A DNA stretch of 64,000 nt from Thermococcus sp. M39 (GCF_012027325.1 NZ_SNUG01000006.1:1-64000), one strand, 5' to 3'; shown: positions 25,926-34,440, counted from the stretch's first letter. Notes: generated from the letters alone by a model not told the origin. Made by a program: numbers and translations.

Positions 25926-26212
25926 AGTTAGCTGTGTATCTGCTCTTCCTTCAAGCTTTCTTTTTATTCTACTACTATGCAAGCGAGAGAGCGCTGGTCT
26001 ACCTTCTGTTTGGAGTGCTAAATGTTGTTTTAGGTTGGGCCATTCTTAGAGGGGAGAAGATGGCTGTTAAAATAACTCTAGCCTATAAGGGCTTGGATTT
26101 GTTTTTCTCGATTTTGATGTTAATGAGTGGAGTTTTGAGTGCTGTAGTTAGTGGATTGATAGACTTTTTGATTATACATGATTTAGTGGGTTTGTTTGGA
26201 AAGAAAGAATAA
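25922..26212 (+). CDS. Hypothetical membrane protein (96 aa)
   Basis: The ATG overlaps the stop of the PLP enzyme gene by four bases (ATGA), so the two are translationally coupled. The 96-residue product has four short hydrophobic helices (about 3-17, 24-42, 48-70, 73-88) and ends GLFGKKE. I do not recognise a family; it resembles small integral membrane proteins often predicted in Thermococcus. Confidence 0.7.
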   Translation: MKLAVYLLFLQAFFLFYYYASERALVYLLFGVLNVVLGWAILRGEKMAVKITLAYKGLDLFFSILMLMSGVLSAVVSGLIDFLIIHDLVGLFGKKE

Positions 26213-26303
26213 TCCCTCATACAGGATATTTTTCCCTCTATGAATGAAAAATCTTACTTAAAGCAAAGCTTTTAACTTTTCAATCCAAGTTTTAGTGATA
26301 GCT

Positions 26304-27416
26304 ATGAGAAAAAAGCTCTATCTCACACTAATCGCCTCGTTCTTCGCAATACTTGGCTCAACTATGAGTAAATCCCCAACTTTACCGCTCTATGCTAAAA
26401 GTTTGGGACTAACAAGGGGAGAAATTGGATTAATAGCTTCGGCATCAACAATAACTGGAATTTTTGTTAACTTTACATCTGGATTCTTGAGCGACATCTA
26501 CGGAAGGAAAAAGTTGTTAAAGATTAGTGGCTTTGTGTTCTTCTCTGCTCCTCTCCTTTACTTTCTCGCAAAGGATGCACTAGTTTTGGCTTTAGTTAGA
26601 GCATATTATGGAATAGCAACTGCTATATTTGTCCCAGTTTCTTTAGCTTTAATAAGCGACCTATTTCCAGAGAGAAAAGGAACCTTCATGGGGCTCTTGA
26701 GTTCTTCAACTTTAGTTGGGAGGGCTTTAGCACCTCTCTTAGCTGGAACTCTGATTTACTTGAGGGACTTTTGGATAGTTTTCCTCCTATGTTCTTTCTT
26801 CGGTTCAATTGTCTTTGCTTTAACCTTCACATTTCCAGAGACGGGAAAAGAACTGGAAAAATTTGAGTTTTCCTTCAGTTCTGACTTGCTCCTATTGGGT
26901 ATTTTGGATGCTTCAGTTTACATGGCGTACCAGAGCATTGAAACATTCCTACCGCTTTTCTACTTTTTAGAAAACAAAGCTTAGCTTTCTGGACTAATCT
27001 TGACGGTAGAAATCTCAATAATGGCAATTGTAAAGCCATACGCCGGCTATTTAAGCGACAAAATTGGAAGAATAAAGCCAATAATCTTTGGTATGGGGTT
27101 GGTAAGCCTAGCAATGTTCATCTTTGCATTTTCAAAGTCCTTACCTTTGGTAATCCTTGGAGCTGTGCTGTTCTCTCTCGGTGCTTCAATAAGTGAAGCC
27201 TCAACAAAGCCTCTAGCAACAGAAATCTCAAAGCTCAAAGGCACAGCTTTGGGCTTTTTAGAGAGCATAAAAGATGTTGGCCAAGCTTTGGGACCAATAA
27301 TAGTTGGATTCTTTGGATTTAAGCTCGGCTTTGCGTTTGTGGGTGTTTTTGGAGCCTCAGCTTTGGGAGCTTTCATCTTAAAGTTTAAATCGATAAAAGC
27401 AGAAAAGCTAGTATAA
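26304..27416 (+). pseudogene. MFS transporter interrupted by an in-frame TAG
   Basis: The reading frame from ATG 26304 (a GTG three codons upstream is also open) to 27416 is continuous except for one TAG at 26982-26984, in NKA-stop-LSGLILTVEIS. Both parts are MFS: the first has LTRGEIGLIASASTITGIFV, SDIYGRKKLLK (the MFS loop 2-3 motif) and about seven helices. The second has GYLSDKIGRIKP (a second copy of the motif) and five helices. Joined length is 371 residues, normal for a single 12-helix transporter of the drug or sugar exporter kind. No insertion or deletion is needed. It is a nonsense-mutated gene or a sequencing error. Confidence 0.85.
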
Positions 27417-27551
27417 AGCTATCGTTTAAGCCTGTGTGATTTTGACTTTTCTTTTTTAAGCCTCGCCGTTTACGGAGGGATACGAAAACTAAAAAACCGG
27501 CACTCAAATAGGAAACCAAAATGTTTAAATACTTGTATGTATTAATATTTA

Positions 27552-27725
27552 ATGATGGGAGACATGGGGGTCATAACAATCTCCGTGGACGACGAAGTTG
27601 AAAAGGAGTTCAGGAAGCTTGTGGAAAAACGATACGGAAAAATCCGAGGAGCGTTAGGAGTCGCCATCACCGAAGCTATGAAATTATGGATTAAAAAAGT
27701 CAAAGAAACTGGTGAAGAAGATTGA
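27552..27725 (+). CDS. Small RHH-like protein upstream of tnpB
   Basis: The frame ATG 27552 to TGA 27725 gives 57 residues; a Met at 27564 is another start. After a short lead the sequence has GVITISVDDEVEKEFRKLVE, a beta strand and helix pattern of ribbon-helix-helix DNA-binding proteins. The stop overlaps the TTG start of tnpB, so they are translationally coupled. Such small RHH partners accompany archaeal TnpB genes and may control expression or help transposition. A TATA-like TTTAAATA is about 30 bases upstream. Confidence 0.7.
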   Translation: MMGDMGVITISVDDEVEKEFRKLVEKRYGKIRGALGVAITEAMKLWIKKVKETGEED

Positions 27726-29035
27726 AGAGAAGCGTCACGGTAAAACTCCATCCCTCAAAAGAGCAGGAAAAGATTTTGTTCGAGTTAGCCCATGCCACGG
27801 CAGTAGTTTGGAACAAGATTAACTACGAGAGACTGAGACAATTCAAGGAATTCGGTAAAATAGACTTCGCAACTACAGAAAAAGAAGTATACTATGCTTT
27901 CAGGGACTGGATTGGTGGCTCAACAGTCCAGCAGTTAGCCAGAAAAAACGCGGAAGCATGGCGTTCATTCTTCACCTTGAACCAGAAGAAAAAACGGAGA
28001 GAATTACCAGGGTTGTTCAAACCAAAGCCTCCAAGATTTATTCGAGAGGAGAACGGTAGGAAACTCTTCGTTATTCCACTGAGAAACGACCAATACAGGA
28101 TTGAGGGAAACACCCTCGAGTTGAGACGCCTCGGCAAATTTGGTAGATTGAGACTCCAGTTTAAAGGGAGAATTCACTTGAAGGGCAAACAAGGGCGATT
28201 AGAAGTCATTTATGATGAAGTAAAGCAGAAGTGGTACGCTCATATCAGTTTCACTGTTAAGGAAAAATTAACCAGAAAAGGGTGGACTAAAGTCCCGAGA
28301 GAACCCAAGGGTAATCTTGTGGCTGGAATTGATCTCGGAGTGAACAATTTAATGGCTGTTTACGTGGAGAATGGCGATGCTTTTCTTGTGAAAGGGAGAC
28401 CACTAAAATCAATAGCCTTCTACTGGCAAAAGAGAATTGCTGAGTACCAGTCTAAACTCAACAAGAGTGGGGCTAAAAAGAGCAGAAAACTCAAAAAGAT
28501 GCATGAGAAGGCTAAACTCCAAGCCAAACACTACATTAACACTGCAGTTAGACAAATCGTTGAGAAACTTTATTCCCTTGGAGTTTCAAGAATAGTTGTT
28601 GGTTATCCAAAGGAAATCGCAAGAAATTCAGATAAAGGTAGAAAGCAGAACTTTATCCTCTCCCACGTCTGGCGTTTTAACTACGTTATTCAACGCTTGA
28701 AAGAAGTTGCCGAAGAATATGGTATTGTTGTTGAAGTCGTTAATGAGGCTTTCACTTCTCAAACCTGCCCCCTCTGCGGCCAACGTCACGCTAACGGGAG
28801 AATCTTTAGGGGTTTGTTTGAGTGCCGCAGGGAGGGCGTTGTAATGAATGCCGACCTCGTTGGTGCTTTTAACATTTTGAAAAAAGCAGTGAAAACCATA
28901 ACCCCAAGCCTTCCCGCTCTTACGGGAGGTAGGGGTAACGGGGGGAAGACCCTCCCCGAGGGGTTTGAAGAACTCTCTCTGAGGGTTACCTTGATGAGAA
29001 CCCCTCAAACCTCCCTGCCATTGGCGAGGGGTTAA
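27722..29035 (+). CDS. tnpB: TnpB RNA-guided nuclease of an IS605-type element
   Basis: This 437-residue protein is complete. The N-terminal HTH-like region has VKLHPSKEQEKILFELAHAT. The RuvC-like core keeps all three acidic residues: Asp in AGIDLGVNNLMAVY, Glu in VVNEAFTSQTCPLCG, and Asp in MNADLVGAFNILKKA. The zinc ribbon has the first CPLC pair but the second pair reads ECRREG, so only one Cys remains. TnpB proteins cut DNA with a guide RNA made from the element's right end and support element retention. It starts with TTG inside the end of the RHH gene. Confidence 0.92.
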   Translation: MKRSVTVKLHPSKEQEKILFELAHATAVVWNKINYERLRQFKEFGKIDFATTEKEVYYAFRDWIGGSTVQQLARKNAEAWRSFFTLNQKKKRRELPGLFKPKPPRFIREENGRKLFVIPLRNDQYRIEGNTLELRRLGKFGRLRLQFKGRIHLKGKQGRLEVIYDEVKQKWYAHISFTVKEKLTRKGWTKVPREPKGNLVAGIDLGVNNLMAVYVENGDAFLVKGRPLKSIAFYWQKRIAEYQSKLNKSGAKKSRKLKKMHEKAKLQAKHYINTAVRQIVEKLYSLGVSRIVVGYPKEIARNSDKGRKQNFILSHVWRFNYVIQRLKEVAEEYGIVVEVVNEAFTSQTCPLCGQRHANGRIFRGLFECRREGVVMNADLVGAFNILKKAVKTITPSLPALTGGRGNGGKTLPEGFEELSLRVTLMRTPQTSLPLARG

Positions 29036-29076
29036 TTCATTGGAACCCTCGCCCTTCAGGGCGGGGGGAGGTCAGT
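28920..29076 (+). ncRNA. Predicted guide (omega) RNA from the right end of the TnpB element
   Basis: In known TnpB elements the guide RNA spans the tnpB 3' end and the right end, with the guide taken from flanking DNA. Here the region has the right-end hairpin (29046-29071) and GC-rich pairing segments in the tnpB tail. If it exists, the guide would begin just after GGTCAG near 29076. The boundaries are inferred, not read directly. Confidence 0.4.
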
Positions 29077-29352
29077 CTTTAGGAGCTAAAAGCTCATGTA
29101 AAATATTCTTAGCGAAAAATCCAAGCGAATACATAAATGATTCACAAAGAAAAAGAGCTGAGTATTTTTATTCAAATTAGGATACCATTCAATTTTCTTT
29201 AAAATCCATGGATTTTGCTTTTTCAATAAACCTGGTGCATAATAGGAAAAATATATAATGAACTTCTTGACACCTCGAATATCCTTTAAGTTGTAAGCAT
29301 TTCCCGAACTCTTAAACCAAACTTCGTGTATAATTTCGCCAACTCCTTTCAT
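29077..29352 (-). pseudogene. Unrecognised ORF (88 aa) abutting the IS right end, possible remnant
   Basis: On the minus strand an ATG at 29352 opens 88 codons to 29086, starting MKGVGEIIHEVWFKSSGNAY. Codon use looks protein-like as far as KKIEWYPNLNKN, then becomes less so toward the end, next to the IS right end. The likely reading is a gene fragment whose 3' part was lost or replaced when the element inserted. I do not recognise the family. GAGCTAAAAGCTC (29081-29093) is a short perfect hairpin at the junction. Confidence 0.35.
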
Positions 29353-29522
29353 ATCTTGCTTAAATTTTAGTGCTTAACATAAGCATAAAGTTCTTTTGTT
29401 TCTAGCTTTCATATTTACTTGAAATCTCGAACTATTTGGACACATTGAAACAACTTCAAAGATAAAAAGGAGAGAGAGTCAAGCATGCCACTCTCAAAAG
29501 ACGCCTTAACGAAATTCTTTAT

Positions 29523-29942
29523 CTATTCCTTCGGAGGAAAAGCACCAAGCTGTCCCAGCATGCCCAATGCATCATAACCCCACCAGATTTCTGCAATCTT
29601 GTCGCCAGCGAAGCGGTAGATTGCGATTCCTTGGATATTTATTTGCTTACCAGTCGGAGGAATGCCCATGATTTCGCCCTTTTGTGTCCCGGTAACTGTC
29701 CAGCGTTTTACTACTTTATCGCCTTCAACAATAGTGTCTTCAACAGTCACATGAAAGTCGGGGAATGCCTTATGCATTACACTTGCCCATTGTTTATAGG
29801 CTTCGAGATTTGTAACCTCGGGGTTAACAGGGTCGTGGTTTACAAAGTCAGGGGTAAGGAGCTCATCTGCTACAGCCAAGTTTCCTTGGTTCCAAAATTC
29901 TTCGACTAATCGCTCAATGATCTTAGTCTTTTCTGTTGTCAT
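29523..29942 (-). CDS. SnoaL-like ester cyclase family protein
   Basis: The 139-residue protein has the SnoaL/NTF2-like fold: an N-terminal helix pair with VEEFWNQGNLAVADELLTPD, then FVNHDP, the core AFPDFHVTVEDTIVEGDKVV and the KQINIQGIAIYRFAGDKIAE strand pair. Such proteins occur mainly in bacteria and bind or cyclise small hydrophobic molecules; the substrate is unknown. It has an unusually complete site, AAGGAGGTGAT, before the ATG. It stands alone between the IS region and the acd genes and may have been acquired. Confidence 0.85.
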   Translation of the reverse strand: MTTEKTKIIERLVEEFWNQGNLAVADELLTPDFVNHDPVNPEVTNLEAYKQWASVMHKAFPDFHVTVEDTIVEGDKVVKRWTVTGTQKGEIMGIPPTGKQINIQGIAIYRFAGDKIAEIWWGYDALGMLGQLGAFPPKE

Positions 29943-30064
29943 GTTTTATCACCTCCTTTTACGTTTTTATGCTGTTATTTCACTCCAAAGCGACGCATTT
30001 GAACTTTTGGCGAGTTTCTGAATTTGTCCATATGCTGCTTCTCATATTTATTAAGTCAAAAACA

Positions 30065-30080
30065 AGTATATACACCTTTT
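30065..30080 (-). promoter_or_regulatory. Promoter of the SnoaL-like gene
   Basis: On the minus strand AAAAGGTGTATATACTTG is a good BRE/TATA element. The start would be near 30045, leaving a leader of about 100 bases before the ATG at 29942. Confidence 0.55.
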
Positions 30081-30196
30081 GGTTATGTTAAATTCTTTAT
30101 AAATAATCCAGAATAAAGCAGATGTTAATTTTTTATCAATATCAAAACAATTCTAGATATTTTTAAAACAAAAAGGCAAATATAAAAAGAATAAAA

Positions 30197-30904
30197 TCAC
30201 TTCAAAATTATCCTTGCATCAACTATAACTGCACCCTCACCTTCGTTGTAAACGAACACTGGGTTCAAGTCCATCTCTTTTATGTAGTCTTTTAGATCGT
30301 CAACAAGCTCTGAAACTTTTAACATCATGTCAACCAATGCTTTCATGTCAGCTGGTGGCTCTCCTCTTGCACCAGCCAGGATTGGGTAACCTCTAATGCT
30401 CTTTATCATTGCCCAAGCATCTTTCTCCTCAATTGGAATAATTCTAAATGTAACATCCTTGAGGATTTCGACGAAGATGCCACCAAGACCGAACATTATT
30501 GCATGTCCAAACTGCGGATCTTCAGTTACACCAATGATGACTTCTCTCCCAGGTTTAAGCATTGGAGCAACCAAAACCCCTAAGATCTCTGCATCTGGGC
30601 GATATTTTTTGGCATTTTCGTGAATCTCCTCCCACTTCTTCTTTAGCTCTTCCTCGTTCTTGATGTTAAGAACAACAACCTTTGCGTCGCTCTTGTGGAG
30701 TATTTGGGGTGACATCAGCTTGAGAACAACTGGATAGCCAAGTTCTTTTGCATATTCGAGAGCCTCATCAAGAGTCTTTGCAAGCTTCTCATTTGGAACA
30801 GGCAGGCCATAAGCCTTCAAAACTTGCTTTGCCTCATATTCAACTAAGGCTTTTCTGCCCTTGCTCAAAACATCTTCAATAACTTTCAAAGCTTCCTCTT
30901 TCAT
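30197..30904 (-). CDS. acdB: Acetyl-CoA synthetase (ADP-forming) beta subunit
   Basis: About 235 residues of the ATP-grasp type beta subunit. The start of the domain is KQVLKAYGLPVPNEKLAKTL, and SPQILHKSDAKVVVLNI holds the family's beta-subunit His. Other matches are EVIIGVTEDPQFGHAIMFGL and the C-terminal KEMDLNPVFVYNEG. With the alpha subunit it converts acyl-CoA, ADP and phosphate to acid, CoA and ATP, the main substrate-level ATP step in peptide and sugar fermentation of Thermococcales. The ATG at 30904 lies six bases after the alpha stop. Confidence 0.94.
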   Translation of the reverse strand: MKEEALKVIEDVLSKGRKALVEYEAKQVLKAYGLPVPNEKLAKTLDEALEYAKELGYPVVLKLMSPQILHKSDAKVVVLNIKNEEELKKKWEEIHENAKKYRPDAEILGVLVAPMLKPGREVIIGVTEDPQFGHAIMFGLGGIFVEILKDVTFRIIPIEEKDAWAMIKSIRGYPILAGARGEPPADMKALVDMMLKVSELVDDLKDYIKEMDLNPVFVYNEGEGAVIVDARIILK

Positions 30905-30909
30905 AAAAA

Positions 30910-32331
30910 TCACTCCCCTTTAACCTTCTCCAAATATTTTGCGTATTGGACAAGACCGGCTAAAGCTCTAACTCCTCTCTCAGGCGTTGGATATACCGGA
31001 ACCCCCTTCTCCTCAAGCAGCTTTGCATAGTATTCTGTCTTCTTACCACCCATTGCAACTGCTACAATTGGCTTCTCACTCTTCTTTGCATAGTCCGCTA
31101 GGATTTCAATTATTTCCTCTTCGTTAAGGAGCGGCACTTGGAAGAGAACTATTACTAAGATAGCGTCAACATTCGGGTCGTTTACAAAGCCCTCAATTGC
31201 AATCTTGTATCTTTGAGCGTCTGTATCACCAACAACATCAGTTGGGTTTCCTGCAACTGCATGTGGTGGGAAGTTCTCCTTAAGGAACTTGAGGGTTTCT
31301 TCGCTGAGCTGTGCCATCTTCAAGCCGAACTTAGCAACTGCGTCACTTGCCATAACTCCGGCTCCACCGCCATCTGTAATTATTCCAATCCTATCGCCTT
31401 TTGGAAGCTTGCACTTTGCAAAGGCCTTAGCAACATCGAACATATGTTCAAAGTCTTCAGCTCTAATTATTCCAGTTTGCTTGAAGACAGCATCGTAAAT
31501 AACATCCGCCCCTGCCAATGAACCAGTGTGTGATGAGGCAGCTTTTGCTCCATACTCAGTTCTTCCACTCTTCAGTGCAATGACGGGTTTTACTTTTGTT
31601 ATCCTCTTTGCAGCTTCAATGAACTTTCTACCATCCTTAACCCCTTCAATGTAGAAGGTGACAACTTTAATTTGGTCGTCATAAATGAAATAGTCCATTA
31701 AATCAGCATCGTCTACATCTATTTTATTGCCATAGCTGACCATTTTTCCAATTCCTATCCCAGCCAAAGCAGCCCAGTCAAGCATTGCTGCTGCGAAGGC
31801 TCCACTTTGAGAAACGAAAGCTATTGGGCCACTCTTTGGTCTGTCCATCTTTTCTTCTGGTAAAAACACAGTGTCTACACCTGTGTCTGGAACGTAAACA
31901 CCAACACAGTTTGGTCCGATGACCCTAATTCCATTTGCCTTTGCTATTTCATAGATTTCTCTCTCCAATTTCTTCCCTTCCTCACCAAGCTCTCCAAAAC
32001 CACCTGTGATAATTATAACTGCCTTGATGCCCTTCTCTGCAATCTCTCTCATTGTAGCTGGGACAAATGGTGCAGGAATAGAGATGACAGCCAAGTCTGT
32101 GTCGTCAGGGAGTTCTTTAACACTCTTATAGACTTTATATCCCTCGATTTCATCAAGCTTTGGATTTACAGGATAAATGTTGCCCTTAAAAATCCCTAGC
32201 TCCTTGTTCCTCTTGAAGTTCTCAAAAATGACGTTTCCAACCTTTCCTTTTTTGTTTGTTGCTCCAATGATAGCGACTGCTTTTGGTTCAAAAAAAGGTT
32301 TCAATTCTTCAACGATTTTTGGCATTTCCAT
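30910..32331 (-). CDS. acdA: Acetyl-CoA synthetase (ADP-forming) alpha subunit
   Basis: About 473 residues. The N-terminal CoA-binding domain has PKAVAIIGATNKKGKVGNVI; the middle and C-terminal domains include VIGPNCVGVY and KAASSHTGSLAGADVIYDA with the active-site phosphohistidine. It forms the alpha half of the ADP-forming synthetase with acdB immediately downstream. Alpha and beta here are separate genes, as in P. furiosus and unlike fused forms. Two start codons (32331 and 32325) fit the GGTGAT site. Confidence 0.94.
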   Translation of the reverse strand: MEMPKIVEELKPFFEPKAVAIIGATNKKGKVGNVIFENFKRNKELGIFKGNIYPVNPKLDEIEGYKVYKSVKELPDDTDLAVISIPAPFVPATMREIAEKGIKAVIIITGGFGELGEEGKKLEREIYEIAKANGIRVIGPNCVGVYVPDTGVDTVFLPEEKMDRPKSGPIAFVSQSGAFAAAMLDWAALAGIGIGKMVSYGNKIDVDDADLMDYFIYDDQIKVVTFYIEGVKDGRKFIEAAKRITKVKPVIALKSGRTEYGAKAASSHTGSLAGADVIYDAVFKQTGIIRAEDFEHMFDVAKAFAKCKLPKGDRIGIITDGGGAGVMASDAVAKFGLKMAQLSEETLKFLKENFPPHAVAGNPTDVVGDTDAQRYKIAIEGFVNDPNVDAILVIVLFQVPLLNEEEIIEILADYAKKSEKPIVAVAMGGKKTEYYAKLLEEKGVPVYPTPERGVRALAGLVQYAKYLEKVKGE

Positions 32332-32410
32332 TTCTATCACCTTTAGTTAAAAACTTTCGTTGAATAAGGCTTGCTTTCGAAGCTTTTTCCAATTAACTTT
32401 CTTCCTTTCG

Positions 32411-32421
32411 CTGTATAAAAG
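32411..32421 (-). promoter_or_regulatory. Promoter of the acdAB operon
   Basis: On the minus strand ACTTTTATACAG is TATA-like and lies about 80 bases upstream of acdA. The leader would be about 55 bases. Confidence 0.45.
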
Positions 32422-32429
32422 TTTTATGT

Positions 32430-32507
32430 ATGTCAAATAGAATCCTTGATGAATTGGAAGCTGCATTGGTGATAATAACTTGGAAAGAATGTCCAAGATT
32501 ATTTTAG
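32430..32507 (+). CDS. Possible 25-residue ORF upstream of acdA (weak)
   Basis: An ATG at 32430 opens MSNRILDELEAALVIITWKE and five more residues before TAG at 32505-32507. The amino acid pattern is protein-like and a plus-strand TATA-like GTATAAAAG lies about 15 bases upstream. It has no ribosome binding site and overlaps the end of the neighbouring minus-strand gene by nine bases. It may be a small protein, a truncated gene, or chance. Confidence 0.25.
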   Translation: MSNRILDELEAALVIITWKECPRLF

Positions 32508-33263
32508 ATAACTTTTCAAAAATTCAAGGCTCTTTTTGAAATCATCTAAACTCCTAACCTCTAAACTCCATGTGATGTTCTTGGGCAATATCTCGAGCAC
32601 ATCATCCCAAGGTATTATCCCATCACCCAGCGCTAAGTGAGAATCATTCTTTCCATCGTTGTCATGTAGATGGATGTGAATTATCCTGTCCCCTAAGAGT
32701 TCCAAAAATTCTGCATAATTTTTGGTTACTGTGTATAAATGTCCAACATCGAAAGTTACGTAGAGATTTGTGCCATCAATTAAATTATATATTCTATCAG
32801 CAGTTTGACCATCCAAAATTGGGAATTTTGGCATATTTTCAAGAGCAACTTTAACCCCTATTTTTTCAGCAACTCTGTCAATCTCTTCCAAAGAGCGTTT
32901 GTGGACTTTTTCATAAGCTTTTGGGAATTTTAAGCTCAGCGGTGAATAGTGTCCTGGGTGAAGAACAACCAAGAGGGATCCCATTTCATGCGCAATTTCA
33001 AGGGTTTCAAAGATTGTTTCAAGCATCACCCTCCGGAGCTTTTCACTGAGTGCAGCAATGTTTAGGTCACTGAACGGGGCATGGATGATGTTTTTCAGCC
33101 CATAACTCTCTAGGGCTTCGAGATGAGGTTTGTAGTTATACTTGTCCAGCACGTGGTAGCCTTCATCCATTATTTCAACAAAGTCTAGAGGGAATTCTCT
33201 AAATTTGTATAGGGCCACTCCCAAACTTTTGTCAAATAATGCATACGTTGAGACACCTATCAA
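32499..33263 (-). CDS. Sugar phosphate isomerase/epimerase (AP endonuclease 2 family, TIM barrel)
   Basis: About 254 residues. The TIM barrel pattern with metal-binding residues is visible: IIHAPFSDLNIAA, LVVLHPGHYSPL, VALENMPKF, LYVTFDVGHLY, IIHIHLHDNDGKNDSHLALG and the final LEVRSLDD. These residues bind divalent metal in sugar isomerases and in endonuclease IV. The specific substrate is unknown. The preferred start is a TTG at 33263 after GGTGG, directly behind the stop of the MgtE-like gene, so they are co-translated; the longer frame to 33278 lies within that gene. Confidence 0.85.
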   Translation of the reverse strand: MIGVSTYALFDKSLGVALYKFREFPLDFVEIMDEGYHVLDKYNYKPHLEALESYGLKNIIHAPFSDLNIAALSEKLRRVMLETIFETLEIAHEMGSLLVVLHPGHYSPLSLKFPKAYEKVHKRSLEEIDRVAEKIGVKVALENMPKFPILDGQTADRIYNLIDGTNLYVTFDVGHLYTVTKNYAEFLELLGDRIIHIHLHDNDGKNDSHLALGDGIIPWDDVLEILPKNITWSLEVRSLDDFKKSLEFLKSYLK

Positions 33264-33264
33264 T

Positions 33265-34440
33265 TTAACCACCCACAATGAGCTTTGCTATTAAAACCGC
33301 GTATATTGTTCCAAAGATATCGCTGTTGTTTGAAATGAGTGGAATCGCAACATTGTCTGGATCTATATCCTTCTTAAAGAGGAAGTATGAGATCGTGTAG
33401 GAGTAAAGCATGATTAAGAGAGCCATGAAGGGATAAGTTAAGGTGAGCTCAAGTGAGAATGTAACCTTTATTCCGAGCATAAGTCTTGCAATCAAGATTC
33501 CAAAGATGTTAATTAAGAGTCCTATGATTGGTGTGGTTGCGAATAAGGAAAGTATATCCAAGAAAGGCTCCAGCGAGAGATACCTTTCTATCTCACCTAA
33601 ATGAAGCTTCGTTGAAGTTTTTGCTGCTATAACTGAACCATAGTTTCCAAAACTGCTCAGTAGAGATGGATAAGCAAATCCCAGAATTACGGATGCTTGA
33701 ATTAAATGGCTGAACCTCTCAAGGGTGAATCCAGAGATTAATGAAAGCAGAGCTAAGAATGTGATTATAACAAACAGCTCCTTAAATTCCAAGAGCTCAC
33801 TCTTCCTTATCCTGCTAGTCTCTACTAAGAAAATCAACAGCCCAATAAGGAGAAGATTCGATATCCAAAATGCTAGCTTGAATGACTCCAGAATTAGAAT
33901 GAACATAATCAGTGAAGGGATCGTGAGTAAATCCCCCACAGATGCAACTAACGGGGCAGCGACGCTATCTGGGTCCGTTCCTTTTTTGAAGGAGAATATT
34001 GTAACAAATGCAGTAAAATAACCTAATAATAACGATACTAAAATTGTGGAGCTAATGACTATGAGCAGAATTTGGAATGCATGATAGCGTATGCCTTTAA
34101 TCACACCAACTGCCCACAAAATGGTAACGGGTATTAAGGAGAGTATCATTGCAATTACAATGTTTCTCAGAACTTTCTTTTCTCGAATCCTCGGCTCCAA
34201 ATCACCCAAATAGAGCATCGTTGAAAATCGAGACGCCATAGAGCCAAAGACATTTCCCCTCAAGCCCATCATTCCGGGGAGAATCACCAAGATACCAGGA
34301 TAAGTAGAACGAATCTTGTTGAAATATTTACCCAGAAAAGTCCCTCCAAAGAACCCAATTATCAATGAGACTACTAGTGACGCTAATGTTGCAGTGTATG
34401 CCTCTCTCAGCTTCTCTTTCAAGTCCAAAAGGACTGTCAT
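33265..34440 (-). CDS. Two-domain MgtE/SLC41-like divalent cation transporter
   Basis: The 391-residue membrane protein has about ten helices in two similar halves. Each half holds the MgtE membrane motif: KKGTDPDSVAAPLVASVGD (about 151-169) and KKDIDPDNVAIPLISNNSD (about 356-374). There are no cytoplasmic N or CBS domains, so it is the SLC41-like, duplicated form rather than bacterial MgtE. By family it carries Mg2+ or another divalent cation. A GGGGAGGG site precedes the ATG at 34440. The downstream isomerase overlaps its end. Confidence 0.9.
   Translation of the reverse strand: MTVLLDLKEKLREAYTATLASLVVSLIIGFFGGTFLGKYFNKIRSTYPGILVILPGMMGLRGNVFGSMASRFSTMLYLGDLEPRIREKKVLRNIVIAMILSLIPVTILWAVGVIKGIRYHAFQILLIVISSTILVSLLLGYFTAFVTIFSFKKGTDPDSVAAPLVASVGDLLTIPSLIMFILILESFKLAFWISNLLLIGLLIFLVETSRIRKSELLEFKELFVIITFLALLSLISGFTLERFSHLIQASVILGFAYPSLLSSFGNYGSVIAAKTSTKLHLGEIERYLSLEPFLDILSLFATTPIIGLLINIFGILIARLMLGIKVTFSLELTLTYPFMALLIMLYSYTISYFLFKKDIDPDNVAIPLISNNSDIFGTIYAVLIAKLIVGG

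Larger units (their letters stand above)
27461..29076 (+). mobile_element. IS200/IS605-type element with RHH gene and TnpB, no TnpA
   Basis: The element carries a small RHH gene and tnpB. Imperfect hairpins bound it: CCTCGCCGTTTACGGAGG at the left (27461-27478) and CCCTCGCCCTTCAGGGC with a following G-rich arm at the right (29046-29071). Ends of this kind, without long inverted repeats, are typical of IS200/IS605 relatives. No transposase TnpA of the HUH type is present, so mobility would depend on another copy. Exact cut sites are not determined here. Confidence 0.75.

Noticed and set aside
26982-26984. TAG read as pyrrolysine
   Set aside because: Thermococcales are not known to encode pyrrolysine, and the codon sits in an MFS transporter with no reason for it.
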